Origin: an uncultured Gammaproteobacteria bacterium
Lineage (GTDB): Bacteria; Pseudomonadota; Gammaproteobacteria; Arenicellales; JAANXG01
Length of the DNA stretch: 64,000 nucleotides
Direction: 5' to 3'
Assembly (NCBI GenBank): GCA_947258975.1
Contig: CAMYKK010000002.1
Coordinates: forward strand, 1 to 64,000
Positions 8,149-17,735 of this stretch are shown one piece after another; positions within the stretch are counted from its first letter, which is position 1, and every line of letters starts with the position of its first letter. The notes under the pieces were generated by a model, which had not been told where the DNA came from, made no database searches, and saw only the letters and a list, made by a program, of their open reading frames with translations. The position numbers and the translations under genes are program-made.

Positions 8149-9021
8149 TCAGGAAATCAATTTCTCATCAGGATCAAAGTTGAATTGAATATCACGAAAT
8201 TTTTCATTGACCCCCCGTTCCCGGGGTATCGGCAGCGGCGACGCCTTCAATACCGCGTTCTCCACCGAGCGGTCAAATACCGGATTGCCGCTGCTGCGCA
8301 CCACCGTGGCCGAAATGACCTCGCCATTTGGCGTGAGACGCACGCGGACCCCGGCGTTCAAGCCCGTCAAGCCAGAGGGCCGGGTCCAGTTGCGGTCCAC
8401 CTTTTGCTGAATAATCGGTATGTAACGACCGCGCGCGGCATCGACCGCCCGCGCCAGCTGGCGTGCCTGGGCCTCGGCCTCCAGTTGGGCCTTGAGCTGT
8501 GCCTTACGCTCTGCTTCCAGCCGGGCCTGACGCTCTTGCTTCTTTTTCTGCGCGAGCTCGGCGCGCCGTTTCTCATCGGCTTTGCGCTTTTCAGCCTCGC
8601 GCTGCTTGCGTTGTTTTTCCTTTTTCGCCTTGGCTAGGCGCTGTACTTCTTGCTTGCGTTTTTCCGCCAATGCCTTGGCCTTTTTCTCTTCCTGTCGCTT
8701 TTTCTTTTTCAGATCCGCCAGGCGCTTTTTCTCCTGTTCCTGCTCTTTCAACAGATCCGCCAAGCGCTTTTTCGCCTGCAACTCTTCCTGTTTTTTCTTT
8801 TGCTCCTTGGCCTTGAGGCGCTCCATCTGTTTTTTAACGTCCGCCTCGCTGATCATCTTCGCCTTGATCGGTTCAACTTGCGGCGTCGCCGCGTTGGTTT
8901 GCAAGCTCGTTGGGCCCCAATCAAAACTGACCAGCAACAGGGCACCCACCGCCACGTGGATGACGATGGCGTACACCAACGACTTGGTGTTGATGAAATA
9001 TTGCTTGAATCGTCCCGCCAT
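8149..9021 (-). CDS. tolA: cell envelope integrity protein TolA
   Basis: Inner-membrane protein that spans the periplasm. There is one N-terminal transmembrane segment (about 13-34, YAIVIHVAVGALLLVSF). A very long Lys/Glu/Ala-rich helical domain (about 60-200, runs such as KEQKKKQEELQAKK) follows, then a compact C-terminal TonB-like domain from about 205 with RVRLTPNGEVISATVVRSSG. 290 aa is shorter than the 421 aa of E. coli TolA, mostly in the helical region. Confidence 0.95.
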   Translation of the reverse strand: MAGRFKQYFINTKSLVYAIVIHVAVGALLLVSFDWGPTSLQTNAATPQVEPIKAKMISEADVKKQMERLKAKEQKKKQEELQAKKRLADLLKEQEQEKKRLADLKKKKRQEEKKAKALAEKRKQEVQRLAKAKKEKQRKQREAEKRKADEKRRAELAQKKKQERQARLEAERKAQLKAQLEAEAQARQLARAVDAARGRYIPIIQQKVDRNWTRPSGLTGLNAGVRVRLTPNGEVISATVVRSSGNPVFDRSVENAVLKASPLPIPRERGVNEKFRDIQFNFDPDEKLIS

Positions 9022-9029
9022 AGTTGCGT

Positions 9030-9446
9030 TCAGCTTCCCGGATCGGTGATCAATCCCACACTTTCGACCCCGCCTTGCTGCAATAACACCATCGCATTCA
9101 CCACCAGTTGATATGCGGCATCTTTGTCGCCGCGCACCACAAACTGTGCTTTGGGATTGCGGCGGAGCACGGCTTGCGCGTAGGGCCGGATCTGATCGGC
9201 CGGCTTTTCTTCATCGTCAATATAGAATTTACCGTCCTTATCCACGGTCACAATTACCGGCTCTATCTCTTTGGTATCCAGTGTTCTGGCATCCGCCTGC
9301 GGTAGATCGACCTTGACGCCCTCGGTCAGCAGTGGTGCCGTAATCATGAAGATAACCAATAGTACCAGCATCACATCGATATAAGGCACCACGTTGATTT
9401 CCGCCATTAACTTTTTACGATGTTTTTTATACGTGGCCACGATCAC
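9030..9446 (-). CDS. tolR: Tol-Pal system protein TolR
   Basis: ExbD/TolR family stator of the proton-driven TolQR motor. A short cytoplasmic tail leads into EINVVPYIDVMLVLLVIF, one transmembrane helix with the essential Asp (D24), then a periplasmic domain ending SVGLITDPGS. The GTG start at 9446 gives the basic tail expected for TolR and overlaps the tolQ stop by 4 bases. Length is 138 aa. Confidence 0.96.
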   Translation of the reverse strand: MIVATYKKHRKKLMAEINVVPYIDVMLVLLVIFMITAPLLTEGVKVDLPQADARTLDTKEIEPVIVTVDKDGKFYIDDEEKPADQIRPYAQAVLRRNPKAQFVVRGDKDAAYQLVVNAMVLLQQGGVESVGLITDPGS

Positions 9447-10159
9447 GATGCCTTTTGCATGGTAAAGCTCTGCCGATTTACGATACTCAAGAATTCCTCA
9501 CCGAACACTTCGTAGCGCGAAACCAGCCGTTCGACATGGCTGGAGTACCGGTTATAGGCGATTACCGCTGGAATTGCGGCGAACAGGCCCATGGCGGTGG
9601 CAATCAACGCCTCGGCGATCCCGGGGGCCACACTCGCGATCGTCGCTTGCTGCGCCACACCCAGCGAGCGAAACGAATTCATTATTCCCCACACCGTGCC
9701 AAACAGGCCGATGTAGGGACTGGTTGACCCGACCGTGGCCAAAAATGGCAGATGGGTCTCCAGGGATTCGATCTCGCGGCTCATGGCGACGCGCATCGCA
9801 CGCTGCACGCCGTCGAGCATGTCGCCCCGATCGATATCATCCTTGCCCGCCAGACGTTTGTACTCCCGGTACCCGGCCACAAAAATGCTCGCGACCCCGG
9901 CGACCTCGCGCCGCCGTTCCGACCAATGGGAATAGAGGTTGTTCATGTCGCCACCGGACCAAAACTGGTCCTCAAAATCCTCCAAGGAATTCACCGCCTC
10001 CCGGATCGCGTGACGCTTTGCGAAAATCATGGTCCAGGAGATCATCGACGCCAACAACAATACCAACATCACTAACTGCACCAGCAGGCTCGCCTGCGCG
10101 ATCAACGCTATCAACGACATGCTATCGTTCGATGCTGCAATTTTTATGGCATTTTCCAC
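9443..10159 (-). CDS. tolQ: Tol-Pal system protein TolQ
   Basis: Three-helix proton-channel protein of the MotA/TolQ/ExbB family. ASLLVQLVMLVLLLASMISW forms the first helix, and helices two and three lie at about 135-200, with the family signature STSPYIGLFGTVWGIMNSF. GTG 10159 was kept because AAGGA sits 9 bases upstream; it overlaps ybgC by 16 bases. ATG 10120 is an alternative that removes 13 residues and has no ribosome site. Confidence 0.95.
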   Translation of the reverse strand: MENAIKIAASNDSMSLIALIAQASLLVQLVMLVLLLASMISWTMIFAKRHAIREAVNSLEDFEDQFWSGGDMNNLYSHWSERRREVAGVASIFVAGYREYKRLAGKDDIDRGDMLDGVQRAMRVAMSREIESLETHLPFLATVGSTSPYIGLFGTVWGIMNSFRSLGVAQQATIASVAPGIAEALIATAMGLFAAIPAVIAYNRYSSHVERLVSRYEVFGEEFLSIVNRQSFTMQKAS

Positions 10160-10557
10160 GTATTGATTCCTTCAAGGATTTCGGTTGGTATGGGTTGTGG
10201 GCGAAAACTATGCGCATCGAGCATGGCCAGCTTCACAACCCCCTGGCTCAACAACTGATCTTCGCGGCGCACCTCGTGTTTCACCGCGAGGCTGACTCGC
10301 CCGCAGTCAGCCACTGCCATGCTCACCGACAGCAGGTCGCTCAGGCGCGCTGGTTTGAGATAACGGATGTCCGCAGAATGGACGGCGAATATCACGCCAC
10401 AGCGTTCGCTTAGTTCGCGGACGTCAAAACCGATGTAACGAAGCCATTCCGTACGGCAACGTTCCATGAAACGGAGGTAGTTGCCGTAGTATACAACGCC
10501 GGCCGCGTCGGTATCCTCATAATAGATGCGAATCGGAATCGAGAATTCGACGGTCAT
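10144..10557 (-). CDS. ybgC: acyl-CoA thioesterase YbgC
   Basis: Hot-dog fold thioesterase, first gene of the tol-pal cluster in most gammaproteobacteria. It carries the signature YYEDTDAAGVVYYGNYLRF with the catalytic Asp. 137 aa is normal. Its 3' end overlaps tolQ. A 50-base spacer separates it from ruvB, so the tol genes may be read through from ruvCAB or from a local promoter that I cannot place. Confidence 0.95.
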   Translation of the reverse strand: MTVEFSIPIRIYYEDTDAAGVVYYGNYLRFMERCRTEWLRYIGFDVRELSERCGVIFAVHSADIRYLKPARLSDLLSVSMAVADCGRVSLAVKHEVRREDQLLSQGVVKLAMLDAHSFRPQPIPTEILEGINTWKMP

Positions 10558-10607
10558 CTAAGATTTACCGACAAACGGCGTGACGGCTGCGGTCATGCAC
10601 TGTGCGC

Positions 10608-11651
10608 TCACGACCCATTGTTGAACAGCGTTGACTGTTCCACGGCGGCGGGCACGGGTAACCCAAAATGCCGCCACGCGTTTTTGGTCGCCACCCGACC
10701 CCGGGGGGTGCGCATCAAGAATCCTTGTTGGATCAGATACGGCTCGATCACATCTTCGATGGTACCGCGCTCCTCGCCGATCGCTGCCGACAAATTATCG
10801 ATGCCGACGGGTCCACCGTCGAATTTCTGAATCACCGCCTCCAGCAGACAGCGGTCCAGCATGTCCAATCCATGCTCATCGACCTCCAACATGTTCAACG
10901 CGCGCCGGGCGACGTCGCCAGTCAGGCGTCCATCGCTCTTGATCTCGGCGTAGTCGCGGGCGCGGCGCAACAGACGATTGGCAATTCTCGGCGTGCCCCG
11001 GGAACGCTGCGCCACCGTGTTTACACCGGATCCGTCAATCGGTACGCCGAGGATGCTCGCCGACCGCTTGACGATATGCGCCAGGTCGGCGGCGGTGTAA
11101 TATTCCAAGCGATGGACGATACCGAACCGGTCGCGCAGCGGCGACGTCAGCAACCCGGCACGGGTGGTGGCGCCCACCAGGGTGAACTCCGGCAGATTGA
11201 GTTTCAGCGACCGCGCGCCGGGCCCTTCCCCGATCACGATATCCAACTGATAATCCTCCATCGCCGGATACAAGATCTCCTCCACCACCGGACTCAAACG
11301 GTGAATTTCATCCACGAACAATACGTCCTGGGGTTCCAGATTAGTGAGGATCGCCGCCAGATCACCGGCCTTCTCCAACACCGGGCCCGACGTCTGCCGC
11401 AAGGTCACATTGAGTTCATTAGCGATGATGTGCGCCAGTGTCGTCTTACCAAGCCCCGGCGGACCGAACAACAATACGTGATCCAGGGCCTCCTGCCGTT
11501 GCCGCGCGGCACGGATGAAAATGTCCAGTTGCTCGCGCAGTTTCGGTTGGCCGACGAACTCATTCAGACTACCGGGCCGCAGACTTCGATCAAAGGTCCG
11601 TTCATCGCTGGACGGCTGCGCCAGGGGCGATATAACGCGTTCGTCACTCAC
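10608..11651 (-). CDS. ruvB: Holliday junction helicase motor RuvB
   Basis: Hexameric AAA+ motor that drives branch migration with RuvA. Walker A is [13 protein letters not shown] (about residues 60-72) and Walker B is [10 protein letters not shown] (about 110). The sensor region is [18 protein letters not shown], and the winged-helix DNA-binding end has [16 protein letters not shown]. 347 aa is typical. The GTG start overlaps the ruvA stop by 4 bases. Confidence 0.98.
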   Translation of the reverse strand: MSDERVISPLAQPSSDERTFDRSLRPGSLNEFVGQPKLREQLDIFIRAARQRQEALDHVLLFGPPGLGKTTLAHIIANELNVTLRQTSGPVLEKAGDLAAILTNLEPQDVLFVDEIHRLSPVVEEILYPAMEDYQLDIVIGEGPGARSLKLNLPEFTLVGATTRAGLLTSPLRDRFGIVHRLEYYTAADLAHIVKRSASILGVPIDGSGVNTVAQRSRGTPRIANRLLRRARDYAEIKSDGRLTGDVARRALNMLEVDEHGLDMLDRCLLEAVIQKFDGGPVGIDNLSAAIGEERGTIEDVIEPYLIQQGFLMRTPRGRVATKNAWRHFGLPVPAAVEQSTLFNNGS

Positions 11652-12253
11652 GACACGGCTCCGGATAACGACCGCAAGGCGTGACGAATAATTTGCTCAC
11701 TGGTCAGATCCTCACCCGCGACGCTGCGCACTACGCGGCTGGCCTCCACCGGTTTGTAGCCGAGTGCAATCAGCGCGCTCACCGCGTCCCCGACCGGGTC
11801 CGTCCGCGGGGCCGATTCCGCATGGCGCGGGGCGGCGAGGTTTGTTTCCGCCTCCGCCAGCCGGTCGCGCATTTCCACGATAAGGCGCTGCGCGGTCTTG
11901 CGACCGATGCCCGGCACCCGTGTCAGCCGATCGACATCCTGATCCGTCATACAGGCGATAAACTCATCATTGGACAGGCCGGAAAGAATTGCCAGCGCCA
12001 CCCTCGGTCCCACCCCGTTCACCCGCAGCAGGCTGCGAAACAAGTCGCGCTGCTGGGGCAGACTGAATCCATATAATCGCTGCGCGTCTTCCCGCACTAC
12101 GAGATGCGTGTGCAACACCACATCGGCGCCCGGGGCCGGTAAATCATAGAATGTCGTCATCGGCGCCTCGAGCTCGTATCCCACACCCATGACGTCGACA
12201 ATCAGGTTCGGTGGGCGCTTTTCCAGCAATTTGCCGCGCAATAACGCTATCAT
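11648..12253 (-). CDS. ruvA: Holliday junction DNA helicase subunit RuvA
   Basis: Binds four-way junctions and loads RuvB. Begins MIALLRGKL, matching the family. Two HhH motifs are visible at about 70-130 ([17 protein letters not shown] and [16 protein letters not shown]), and a C-terminal RuvB-binding domain ends the protein. Two adjacent ATGs (12256 and 12253) overlap the ruvC stop; GAGGAG lies 6 bases before the second, so I chose it. About 201 aa. Confidence 0.97.
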   Translation of the reverse strand: MIALLRGKLLEKRPPNLIVDVMGVGYELEAPMTTFYDLPAPGADVVLHTHLVVREDAQRLYGFSLPQQRDLFRSLLRVNGVGPRVALAILSGLSNDEFIACMTDQDVDRLTRVPGIGRKTAQRLIVEMRDRLAEAETNLAAPRHAESAPRTDPVGDAVSALIALGYKPVEASRVVRSVAGEDLTSEQIIRHALRSLSGAVS

Positions 12254-12798
12254 CATCCGCTCCTCGTGCCGCCCAAGCCGACCCGCAGACGATGCGCGTT
12301 GTCCCAGGTATGAATGTGACAGATGCCACACGCCAGAGCATCGGCCGCATCACTTGGCGGCGCCTCGCGTAATCCGAGCAATACCCTGATCATGTGCTGC
12401 ACCTGAGCCTTGTCGGCCTTGCCGCTTCCAACCACCGCTTGCTTCACTTGCAGCGCGGTGTATTCCTCGACATCGATGTTCTCAGCGGTTGCGGCGACTA
12501 TCGCCGCGCCCCGGGCATGGCCCAGAATCAGCGCCGACTGCGCGTTACGGGCGACAAACACCTTCTCCACCACCATCACCTGGGGCCGATGCTCACGGAT
12601 GATGCCGGATAATTCCGCATAGATTCTGTGCAGACGGGTCGGGAAGGGCTGATCGGCGACCTGGATTCGGCCACAGTCGACATAGTGCAAGTGGCGGTCT
12701 TCAAAGTCCACCACACCGAAACCGGTGACGCGGGACCCCGGGTCTACGCCCAGGACCCGCAGACTGCATTGATCCGTCGCCGCAGTCGATGACGCCAT
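12253..12798 (-). CDS. ruvC: Holliday junction resolvase RuvC
   Basis: Endonuclease that cuts Holliday junctions symmetrically. The acidic catalytic residues appear in VLGVDPGSRVTGFGVV (first Asp), VMVVEKVFVARNAQSAL (Glu) and the C-terminal APPSDAADALACGICH (two Asp). 181 aa from the ATG. It starts the ruvCAB operon, 34 bases after yebC. Confidence 0.97.
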   Translation of the reverse strand: MASSTAATDQCSLRVLGVDPGSRVTGFGVVDFEDRHLHYVDCGRIQVADQPFPTRLHRIYAELSGIIREHRPQVMVVEKVFVARNAQSALILGHARGAAIVAATAENIDVEEYTALQVKQAVVGSGKADKAQVQHMIRVLLGLREAPPSDAADALACGICHIHTWDNAHRLRVGLGGTRSG

Positions 12799-12832
12799 TC
12801 AGGCGGCTCGACGTTGGTGCTGATAAACCAAG

Positions 12833-13582
12833 CTAACTCGCCTCCGATTGCAACAGTGAGTCTGGAAAATCGGCGTTGGTATAGACGTCTTGCACGTCAT
12901 CCAATTCTTCTAATGCATCTAACAGCTTCAATACCTTTTCACCCTCAGTCTCGCTCAATGAGACTTCGGTGCTTGCCCGTTGTATCACATCGGCACTGTC
13001 CGGCTGCATTTCAGCCTTGGCGAACGCAGCACACACAGTGTGCAGCGTGTCCGCAGATGTGACAACTTCAATCGTGCCGTCCGCATCGGAACTGACGTCC
13101 TCGGCGCCGGCATCGATGGCGATCTCCATGATGTGGTCTTCGTCGCTGCCGGACGGAAAGGTGATGAGGCCGAGCTTGGTGAACAGGTAGGCGACCGATC
13201 CGTCAGTACCAAGGTTGCCGCCATGCTTGCTGAATGCATGACGCACCTCGCTGACGGTACGGTTCCGGTTGTCCGTCGTACACTCTATCAACACGGCGGT
13301 GCCGCCCGGGGCGTAACCTTCGTATCGCACTTCTTCATAATTGACCCCCTCCAACTCGCCGGCACCGCGTTTGATCGCGCGCTCGACGTTGTCCTTCGTC
13401 ATATTGGCGGTGAGGGCCTTGTCGATTGCCGCCCGCAACCGTGGATTGGCGTCAGGGTCGCCGCCGCCCGCGCGGGCGGAAACCGTAATCTCACGAATCA
13501 ATCGAGTGAACAGTTTGCCTCGCTTGGCGTCCTGTGCGGCCTTGCGAAATCGGATATTAGCCCATTTGCTGTGGCCAGCCAT
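12833..13582 (-). CDS. yebC: YebC/PmpR family regulator
   Basis: Begins MAGHSKWANIRFRKAAQDAKRG, which is diagnostic, and has the usual 249-aa length with three mixed domains and an acidic C terminus (ALEELDDVQDVYTNADF). Members act as transcription regulators or as factors that relieve ribosome stalling at proline-rich stretches; which applies here cannot be read from sequence. It immediately precedes ruvC, the common gammaproteobacterial arrangement. Confidence 0.96.
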   Translation of the reverse strand: MAGHSKWANIRFRKAAQDAKRGKLFTRLIREITVSARAGGGDPDANPRLRAAIDKALTANMTKDNVERAIKRGAGELEGVNYEEVRYEGYAPGGTAVLIECTTDNRNRTVSEVRHAFSKHGGNLGTDGSVAYLFTKLGLITFPSGSDEDHIMEIAIDAGAEDVSSDADGTIEVVTSADTLHTVCAAFAKAEMQPDSADVIQRASTEVSLSETEGEKVLKLLDALEELDDVQDVYTNADFPDSLLQSEAS

Positions 13583-13680
13583 CGTGAGTCAAAACACTGT
13601 TATATTGATTGACAAAGCGTACTCTGAATTTCGGTTGCGCGGAGTTTAACACCGCCACCTTCGATGCCCAACCTCAACGT

Positions 13681-14181
13681 TCATTCATCCCCGCCGCCCT
13701 CGGCATCGATGTGCGGCACACTATCATGGGCTATAAGCTGCTCAATGGCAGCGCGGTTAGTCCAGGACCACACTTTCCGCGCCGCAGCCCGCGCAGACAT
13801 CCAACAGTATTCATCATGTTCCTCGGGGTTGAGCGTCACCACGGCCTCCTCCATCAGTTCTAAAGAAAACACGTGTTCAATGTTATGCGTTACCCCGGGG
13901 GCAAAGCGCCGGCTCCAGCCGGGCAGTATTTCGAAGCAAAAGCTCTGGTGCCGGTCTCGCAACCGCCCTGCTCCGTCGAATCCGGTTTCTTCTTTCAGTT
14001 CACGAACCGCAGCGGTCATCGGCGCCTCATCCCATTTCAGGCTGCCGGTTACGGATTGCCAGAAATCAGGGGGGTCCACGCGGCGCAGCAGCAGCATCCT
14101 ACCGCCCCGGGTGTGGACGACGACCAGCACGGATTCGGGACGCTTGTACTGTTCTTCGTGGATCAATGTGTTAATCCTCAT
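13681..14181 (-). CDS. nudB: dihydroneopterin triphosphate diphosphatase NudB
   Basis: Nudix hydrolase that removes pyrophosphate from dihydroneopterin triphosphate in folate synthesis. The Nudix box GSLKWDEAPMTAAVRELKEE runs into TGF and fits GX5EX7REUXEEXGU. ATG 14181 (MRINTLIHEEQYKRPESVLV) matches the NudB start; the frame is open further upstream, but that part looks non-coding. 166 aa. It lies between aspS and yebC, as in many gammaproteobacteria. Confidence 0.9.
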   Translation of the reverse strand: MRINTLIHEEQYKRPESVLVVVHTRGGRMLLLRRVDPPDFWQSVTGSLKWDEAPMTAAVRELKEETGFDGAGRLRDRHQSFCFEILPGWSRRFAPGVTHNIEHVFSLELMEEAVVTLNPEEHDEYCWMSARAAARKVWSWTNRAAIEQLIAHDSVPHIDAEGGGDE

Positions 14182-14398
14182 GCTGCGTCGAATTTCGCGC
14201 CGCGGCGGCGAAAGTAATGGCAAACAGTTTGTTCGGATTCGAAATTCGATGCATGTTCGGCGTGGCGGCACAATCTTCGCGGCTGCTTGTCCCCGCGTAG
14301 CAGGGGGAAAGCCGCTCCCATGCCCAGTCGCCCCCACAGCCACTTGACGAATTAGGAAATGACATCTCTCCTTAGCTGCGCGGGGCTCGGAGGAGCGT
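14182..14398. other. spacer between aspS and nudB
   Basis: 217 bp with no credible gene. A short imperfect palindrome, CTTGTCCCCGCGTAGCAGGG (about 14287-14310), resembles part of the dispersed repeats seen elsewhere in the window, but the match is too short to be sure. Confidence 0.35.
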
Positions 14399-16177
14399 TC
14401 ACTGCGTGCCGGTTTTCGGTTTTCGCAGGCGGATATGCAGCTCACGCAGTTGGTCGGCATCGACCTCGCTTGGGGCCTCGGTCATCAGGCATGCCGCCTT
14501 CTGGGTCTTGGGAAACGCGATCACTTCGCGGATCGATTGTGAATCCGACATCATCGCTACCAGCCGATCGAGACCGAACGCGATACCGCCATGTGGCGGC
14601 GCGCCGTATTTGAGGGCGTCCAACAGGAATCCAAATTTTTCACGTGCTTCATCGATCTCGATACCGAGCACTTGGAATACCTTTTCTTGAATCGATTCTT
14701 GGTGAATACGCACCGAACCGCCGCCGATCTCGACGCCGTTTAGCACCATGTCATAGGCCCGCGACAGCGCCGCCCCGGGGTCCGTGTCGAGCCGCTCGGC
14801 GTGTTGCAGTTGTACGCCGGTAAACGGATGGTGCAGGGATTGCCAGCGCTTGGTCTCGGCATCATATTCGAACATCGGGAAATCGATGATCCACAGCGGC
14901 CGCCAACCCGGTTGCGTCAGCCCCAGGTCCGCACCCAGCCTGGCTCGCAATGACGACAATGACTCATTCACCACGTCTGCGCGGTCGGCCCCGAAAAAGA
15001 TCAAATCACCCTGCTCGCTGGCGGTGCGTTCGAGCAGTGCGGCAATCACGTCGTCGGGCAAAAACTTGAGAATCGGGGACTGCAGGCCGTCGCGGCCCTG
15101 ACCGAGTTCATTGACCTTGATATATGCCAATCCCTTGGCGCCGAACTGTTTGACGTACTCGGTATATTGGTCGATTCGTTGCCGCGTCAACTGACCGCCG
15201 GCAGGCACGCGCATCGCGGCCACCCGGCCGCCCGTTTTGGCGGGTTCGGCAAATACCTTGAAGTCGACCTTGTCCATGAGGTCCTTAAGCTCTACCAGTT
15301 GCAGCGGGATCCGCAGGTCGGGCCGGTCGGTGCCGTACTTGTCCATGGCCTCGCTATAGCTCATGTGTGGAAACGGATCCGGAAGTTGCGCGTCGAGGAC
15401 ATCCCGAAACAGCGCACGGACCATGGCCTCCATTAGCGCCATGATACCGGTTTCATCCAAAAACGAAGTCTCGATGTCCAGCTGCGTAAACTCCGGCTGA
15501 CGGTCGGCACGCAGGTCTTCGTCGCGGAAACAACGCGCAACCTGAAAATAGCGCTCAAAACCGGCGATCATCAGAATTTGCTTGAACAACTGCGGTGACT
15601 GCGGCAACGCGAAGAAATGACCCGCCTGGGTACGGCTTGGCACCAGGTAATCGCGGGCTCCCTCCGGCGTTGAGCGCGTCAACACCGGAGTTTCGATCTC
15701 GATGAAGTCATGGATCTCGAGAAAGGACCGCAGCGATTGGATCACCCGGTGTCGCAGACGAAGTTTCTGCTGCATGTCCGCGCGCCGCAAATCCAGGTAC
15801 CGGTATTTCAAACGCACCGCCTCGCCCATATCGGTATCGTCGAGCTGGAACGGTAGTGGCAGCGATCGATTCAAGATCTCGAACTCTTTGGCGTATACCT
15901 CGACTTCGCCGGTGGCCAATTCGGGGTTCACGGTCCCTTCCGGCCGTTCGCGGACGCGGCCGGTGACGCGAAGCACGAATTCACTGCGCACCGCATCGGC
16001 GGCGGCGAAGGCCTGCGATTCATCCGGGTCGGCCACGATTTGCAGCAGTCCGGTTCGATCCCGCAGATCGACGAAAATGACACCCCCATGATCGCGACGC
16101 CGGTGCGCCCACCCGCACACGGTGACTGTCTCATTGACCAGTGATCTGTCAACCTTTCCGCAGTAGTGGGTACGCAT
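14399..16177 (-). CDS. aspS: aspartyl-tRNA synthetase
   Basis: Class II synthetase of the bacterial 590-aa type. It starts [23 protein letters not shown] (OB-fold anticodon domain), has the class II core with [21 protein letters not shown] and [18 protein letters not shown], contains the bacterial GAD insertion and ends with [10 protein letters not shown] (motif 3). 592 aa. Whether it is discriminating or also charges tRNA-Asn cannot be told here. Confidence 0.98.
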   Translation of the reverse strand: MRTHYCGKVDRSLVNETVTVCGWAHRRRDHGGVIFVDLRDRTGLLQIVADPDESQAFAAADAVRSEFVLRVTGRVRERPEGTVNPELATGEVEVYAKEFEILNRSLPLPFQLDDTDMGEAVRLKYRYLDLRRADMQQKLRLRHRVIQSLRSFLEIHDFIEIETPVLTRSTPEGARDYLVPSRTQAGHFFALPQSPQLFKQILMIAGFERYFQVARCFRDEDLRADRQPEFTQLDIETSFLDETGIMALMEAMVRALFRDVLDAQLPDPFPHMSYSEAMDKYGTDRPDLRIPLQLVELKDLMDKVDFKVFAEPAKTGGRVAAMRVPAGGQLTRQRIDQYTEYVKQFGAKGLAYIKVNELGQGRDGLQSPILKFLPDDVIAALLERTASEQGDLIFFGADRADVVNESLSSLRARLGADLGLTQPGWRPLWIIDFPMFEYDAETKRWQSLHHPFTGVQLQHAERLDTDPGAALSRAYDMVLNGVEIGGGSVRIHQESIQEKVFQVLGIEIDEAREKFGFLLDALKYGAPPHGGIAFGLDRLVAMMSDSQSIREVIAFPKTQKAACLMTEAPSEVDADQLRELHIRLRKPKTGTQ

Positions 16178-16225
16178 GGGATTACGGCCTCGTTGGTATG
16201 GTTCTTAGCTAGAGCGGCCCGAGAA

Positions 16226-16867
16226 TCAATTTATGTTGGCGACTTGCGGCAGCTTGCCGGGCTCCTGGTCGGCCTCGGGAATGACCACGCCGGTGGATAG
16301 AATCATCTTGAGCCCCGCCTCGACCGACATCTCCAATTCAACAATGTCCTTCTTCGGCACCATCAAAAAAAATCCCGAGGTTGGATTCGGAGTCGTGGGA
16401 ACGTAGATATTCACCAGACTCTCCCCGGTGATGTCTTCGAATATCGGCACGGCAGGACCGGTGACAAACGCCAGGGTCCACAGGTCGCGGCGCGGGTATT
16501 CAACGAGTACCACCTTGCGAAAAGACTTGCCCTTGGCGGAAAACAGCGTCTGGGTGATTTGTTTGACGGAGGAATAGATCGACCGCACCAAGGGAATGCG
16601 GGCGAGTATTACTTCCCAGATGCGCACCAGTTTGCGGCCAAACAAGTTGGCGAAGATCATGCCGGTAACGATGACCACCAACACCGTGAGCGCGACACCC
16701 AAACCGGGGATCTTGAATCCAAGCAGATTCTCCGGCCGATAGGGCGCGGGAATCAGCACCAGGGTACGATCCATCAGGTCGATGAGCAGCTTGATGACCA
16801 GAAACGTCACCCCCAGCGGCACCCAGATCAACAATCCGGCAACTATATATCGTCTCAACGCACTCAT
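16226..16867 (-). CDS. DUF502 family inner-membrane protein
   Basis: 213 aa with two transmembrane segments near the N terminus (about 8-30 and 52-77) followed by a soluble domain, the DUF502 layout. Conserved-looking stretches are GLLIWVPLGVTFLV and YVPTTPNPTSGFFLMVPKKD. Function is unknown in the family. It is nine bases downstream of fmdB and 49 bases upstream of aspS, a common fmdB-DUF502-aspS order. Confidence 0.9.
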   Translation of the reverse strand: MSALRRYIVAGLLIWVPLGVTFLVIKLLIDLMDRTLVLIPAPYRPENLLGFKIPGLGVALTVLVVIVTGMIFANLFGRKLVRIWEVILARIPLVRSIYSSVKQITQTLFSAKGKSFRKVVLVEYPRRDLWTLAFVTGPAVPIFEDITGESLVNIYVPTTPNPTSGFFLMVPKKDIVELEMSVEAGLKMILSTGVVIPEADQEPGKLPQVANIN

Positions 16868-16876
16868 GGAATTGAA

Positions 16877-17200
16877 TCAGCCGCCATTGGCGTCGGACGT
16901 GGATTTCTTCTTGGCGGTTTTCGTATCGCCGGGCTTGTCCGATTTCGCGGAATCACCGCCGCTCTCCTTGGCGGATTTTTTATCCTTGTCCGTCTTTTTG
17001 CCTGCCGGCTTCTGGTCCTTGTTCTTGAAGTCGGTCTCATACCAGCCGGTGCCCTTCAGGCGAAACGCCGCCGCGGTGACTTGCTTCTGGAGCGTCGGAC
17101 TCTCGCAGGCCGGACAGTCTTTGAACGGTGGGTCGCTGATTTTTTGCAACGCCTCCAGTTCGTGCCCGCAGTTGTTACACACATATAAGTATATTGGCAT
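16877..17200 (-). CDS. FmdB family zinc-ribbon protein
   Basis: Small protein starting MPIYLYVCNNCGHELEAL with a second Cys pair in KDCPACESP, making a four-Cys zinc ribbon in the first 40 residues. The C-terminal half is Lys/Asp/Ser-rich and probably disordered. 107 aa. Known as FmdB or CxxC_CXXC_SSSS family; often next to DUF502 and aspS. Role unknown, a regulatory role has only been suggested by name. Confidence 0.9.
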   Translation of the reverse strand: MPIYLYVCNNCGHELEALQKISDPPFKDCPACESPTLQKQVTAAAFRLKGTGWYETDFKNKDQKPAGKKTDKDKKSAKESGGDSAKSDKPGDTKTAKKKSTSDANGG

Positions 17201-17731
17201 AGGGTGCTTACTCTCGCGGAATGCGTAGTGGGAACCTGAAAAACAGGGGTCGGAGTCGCAGGCTCCGACCCCTGTTTTTCATAGCCGCAGCGTTGGGTTG
17301 AGTGAAGCGCAAGTACCGGCATTCCGGATCGGGCCTGGGCCGGGACCGGGAATCTCCGGGGCACAACGTGTCACCTCCAACGCTGACAGATTTGCTTATT
17401 TCAATCAATGCGATAACTCCATATGTCGCCTTCTTCGTGCAATACGGGTTACATGGGCCCCCAACCCCGCGATATCAAGCGCGCATTATAGCCAGTGAGC
17501 ACTGAATTCCCAGGGGTTTAGCCCGCATTTCTCACCAGGATCCCGGATGCTGACGCACACTGCGACTACGCGCAGCACATGGGGCTCGCACAGCTGAGCC
17601 CCCCCGCTGTGCGGGGACAGGCGCCGGGATAGGCGTGATTGCCGTAACACCCTGTAATTCATCATTTCGACTCAATCCCTTCAGTATCACCGCGGACTCG
17701 GAGTTCGGCGCCGCCTGGTGAGAAATGCGGG
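17201..17731. other. gene-free 531-bp spacer filled with repeats
   Basis: No supported ORF. The spacer holds a 19-bp-stem palindrome (17237-17281), a segment at 17302-17350 about 73 percent identical to 42323-42371 (GTGAAGCGC, CCGGC, GATCG and GCCGGGA blocks), and a MITE-like element (17518-17735). The promoter of fmdB-aspS must lie within or to the right of these repeats; I could not place it. Confidence 0.6.
17237..17281. repeat. REP-like palindrome, possible bidirectional terminator
   Basis: Perfect 19-bp stem, arms 17237-17255 and 17263-17281, with a 7-base loop. The GC core GGGGTCGGAG/CTCCGACCCC is flanked by A and T runs, so on either strand it looks like an intrinsic terminator. The same core recurs at 22073 and 42790, which argues for a dispersed repeat and not only a terminator. 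Confidence 0.75.
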
Positions 17732-17735
17732 TTAA
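17518..17735. mobile_element. 218-bp MITE-like element with terminal inverted repeats
   Basis: Left end TTAGCCCGCATTTCTCACCAGG (17518-17539) and right end (17714-17735) are reverse complements at 21 of 22 positions. TTA at both outer borders could be a 3-bp target duplication. Inside lie ATCCCGGATGCTGACGC and the inverted core CTGCGACTACGCGCAGCACA. No ORF of useful size. The right end contains the TAA stop of pmbA. Related elements are at 5135, 21974, 42155 and 48645. Confidence 0.65.

Noticed and set aside
10668-11684. 338-codon plus-strand open frame
   Set aside because: Antisense to ruvB, explained by codon bias.
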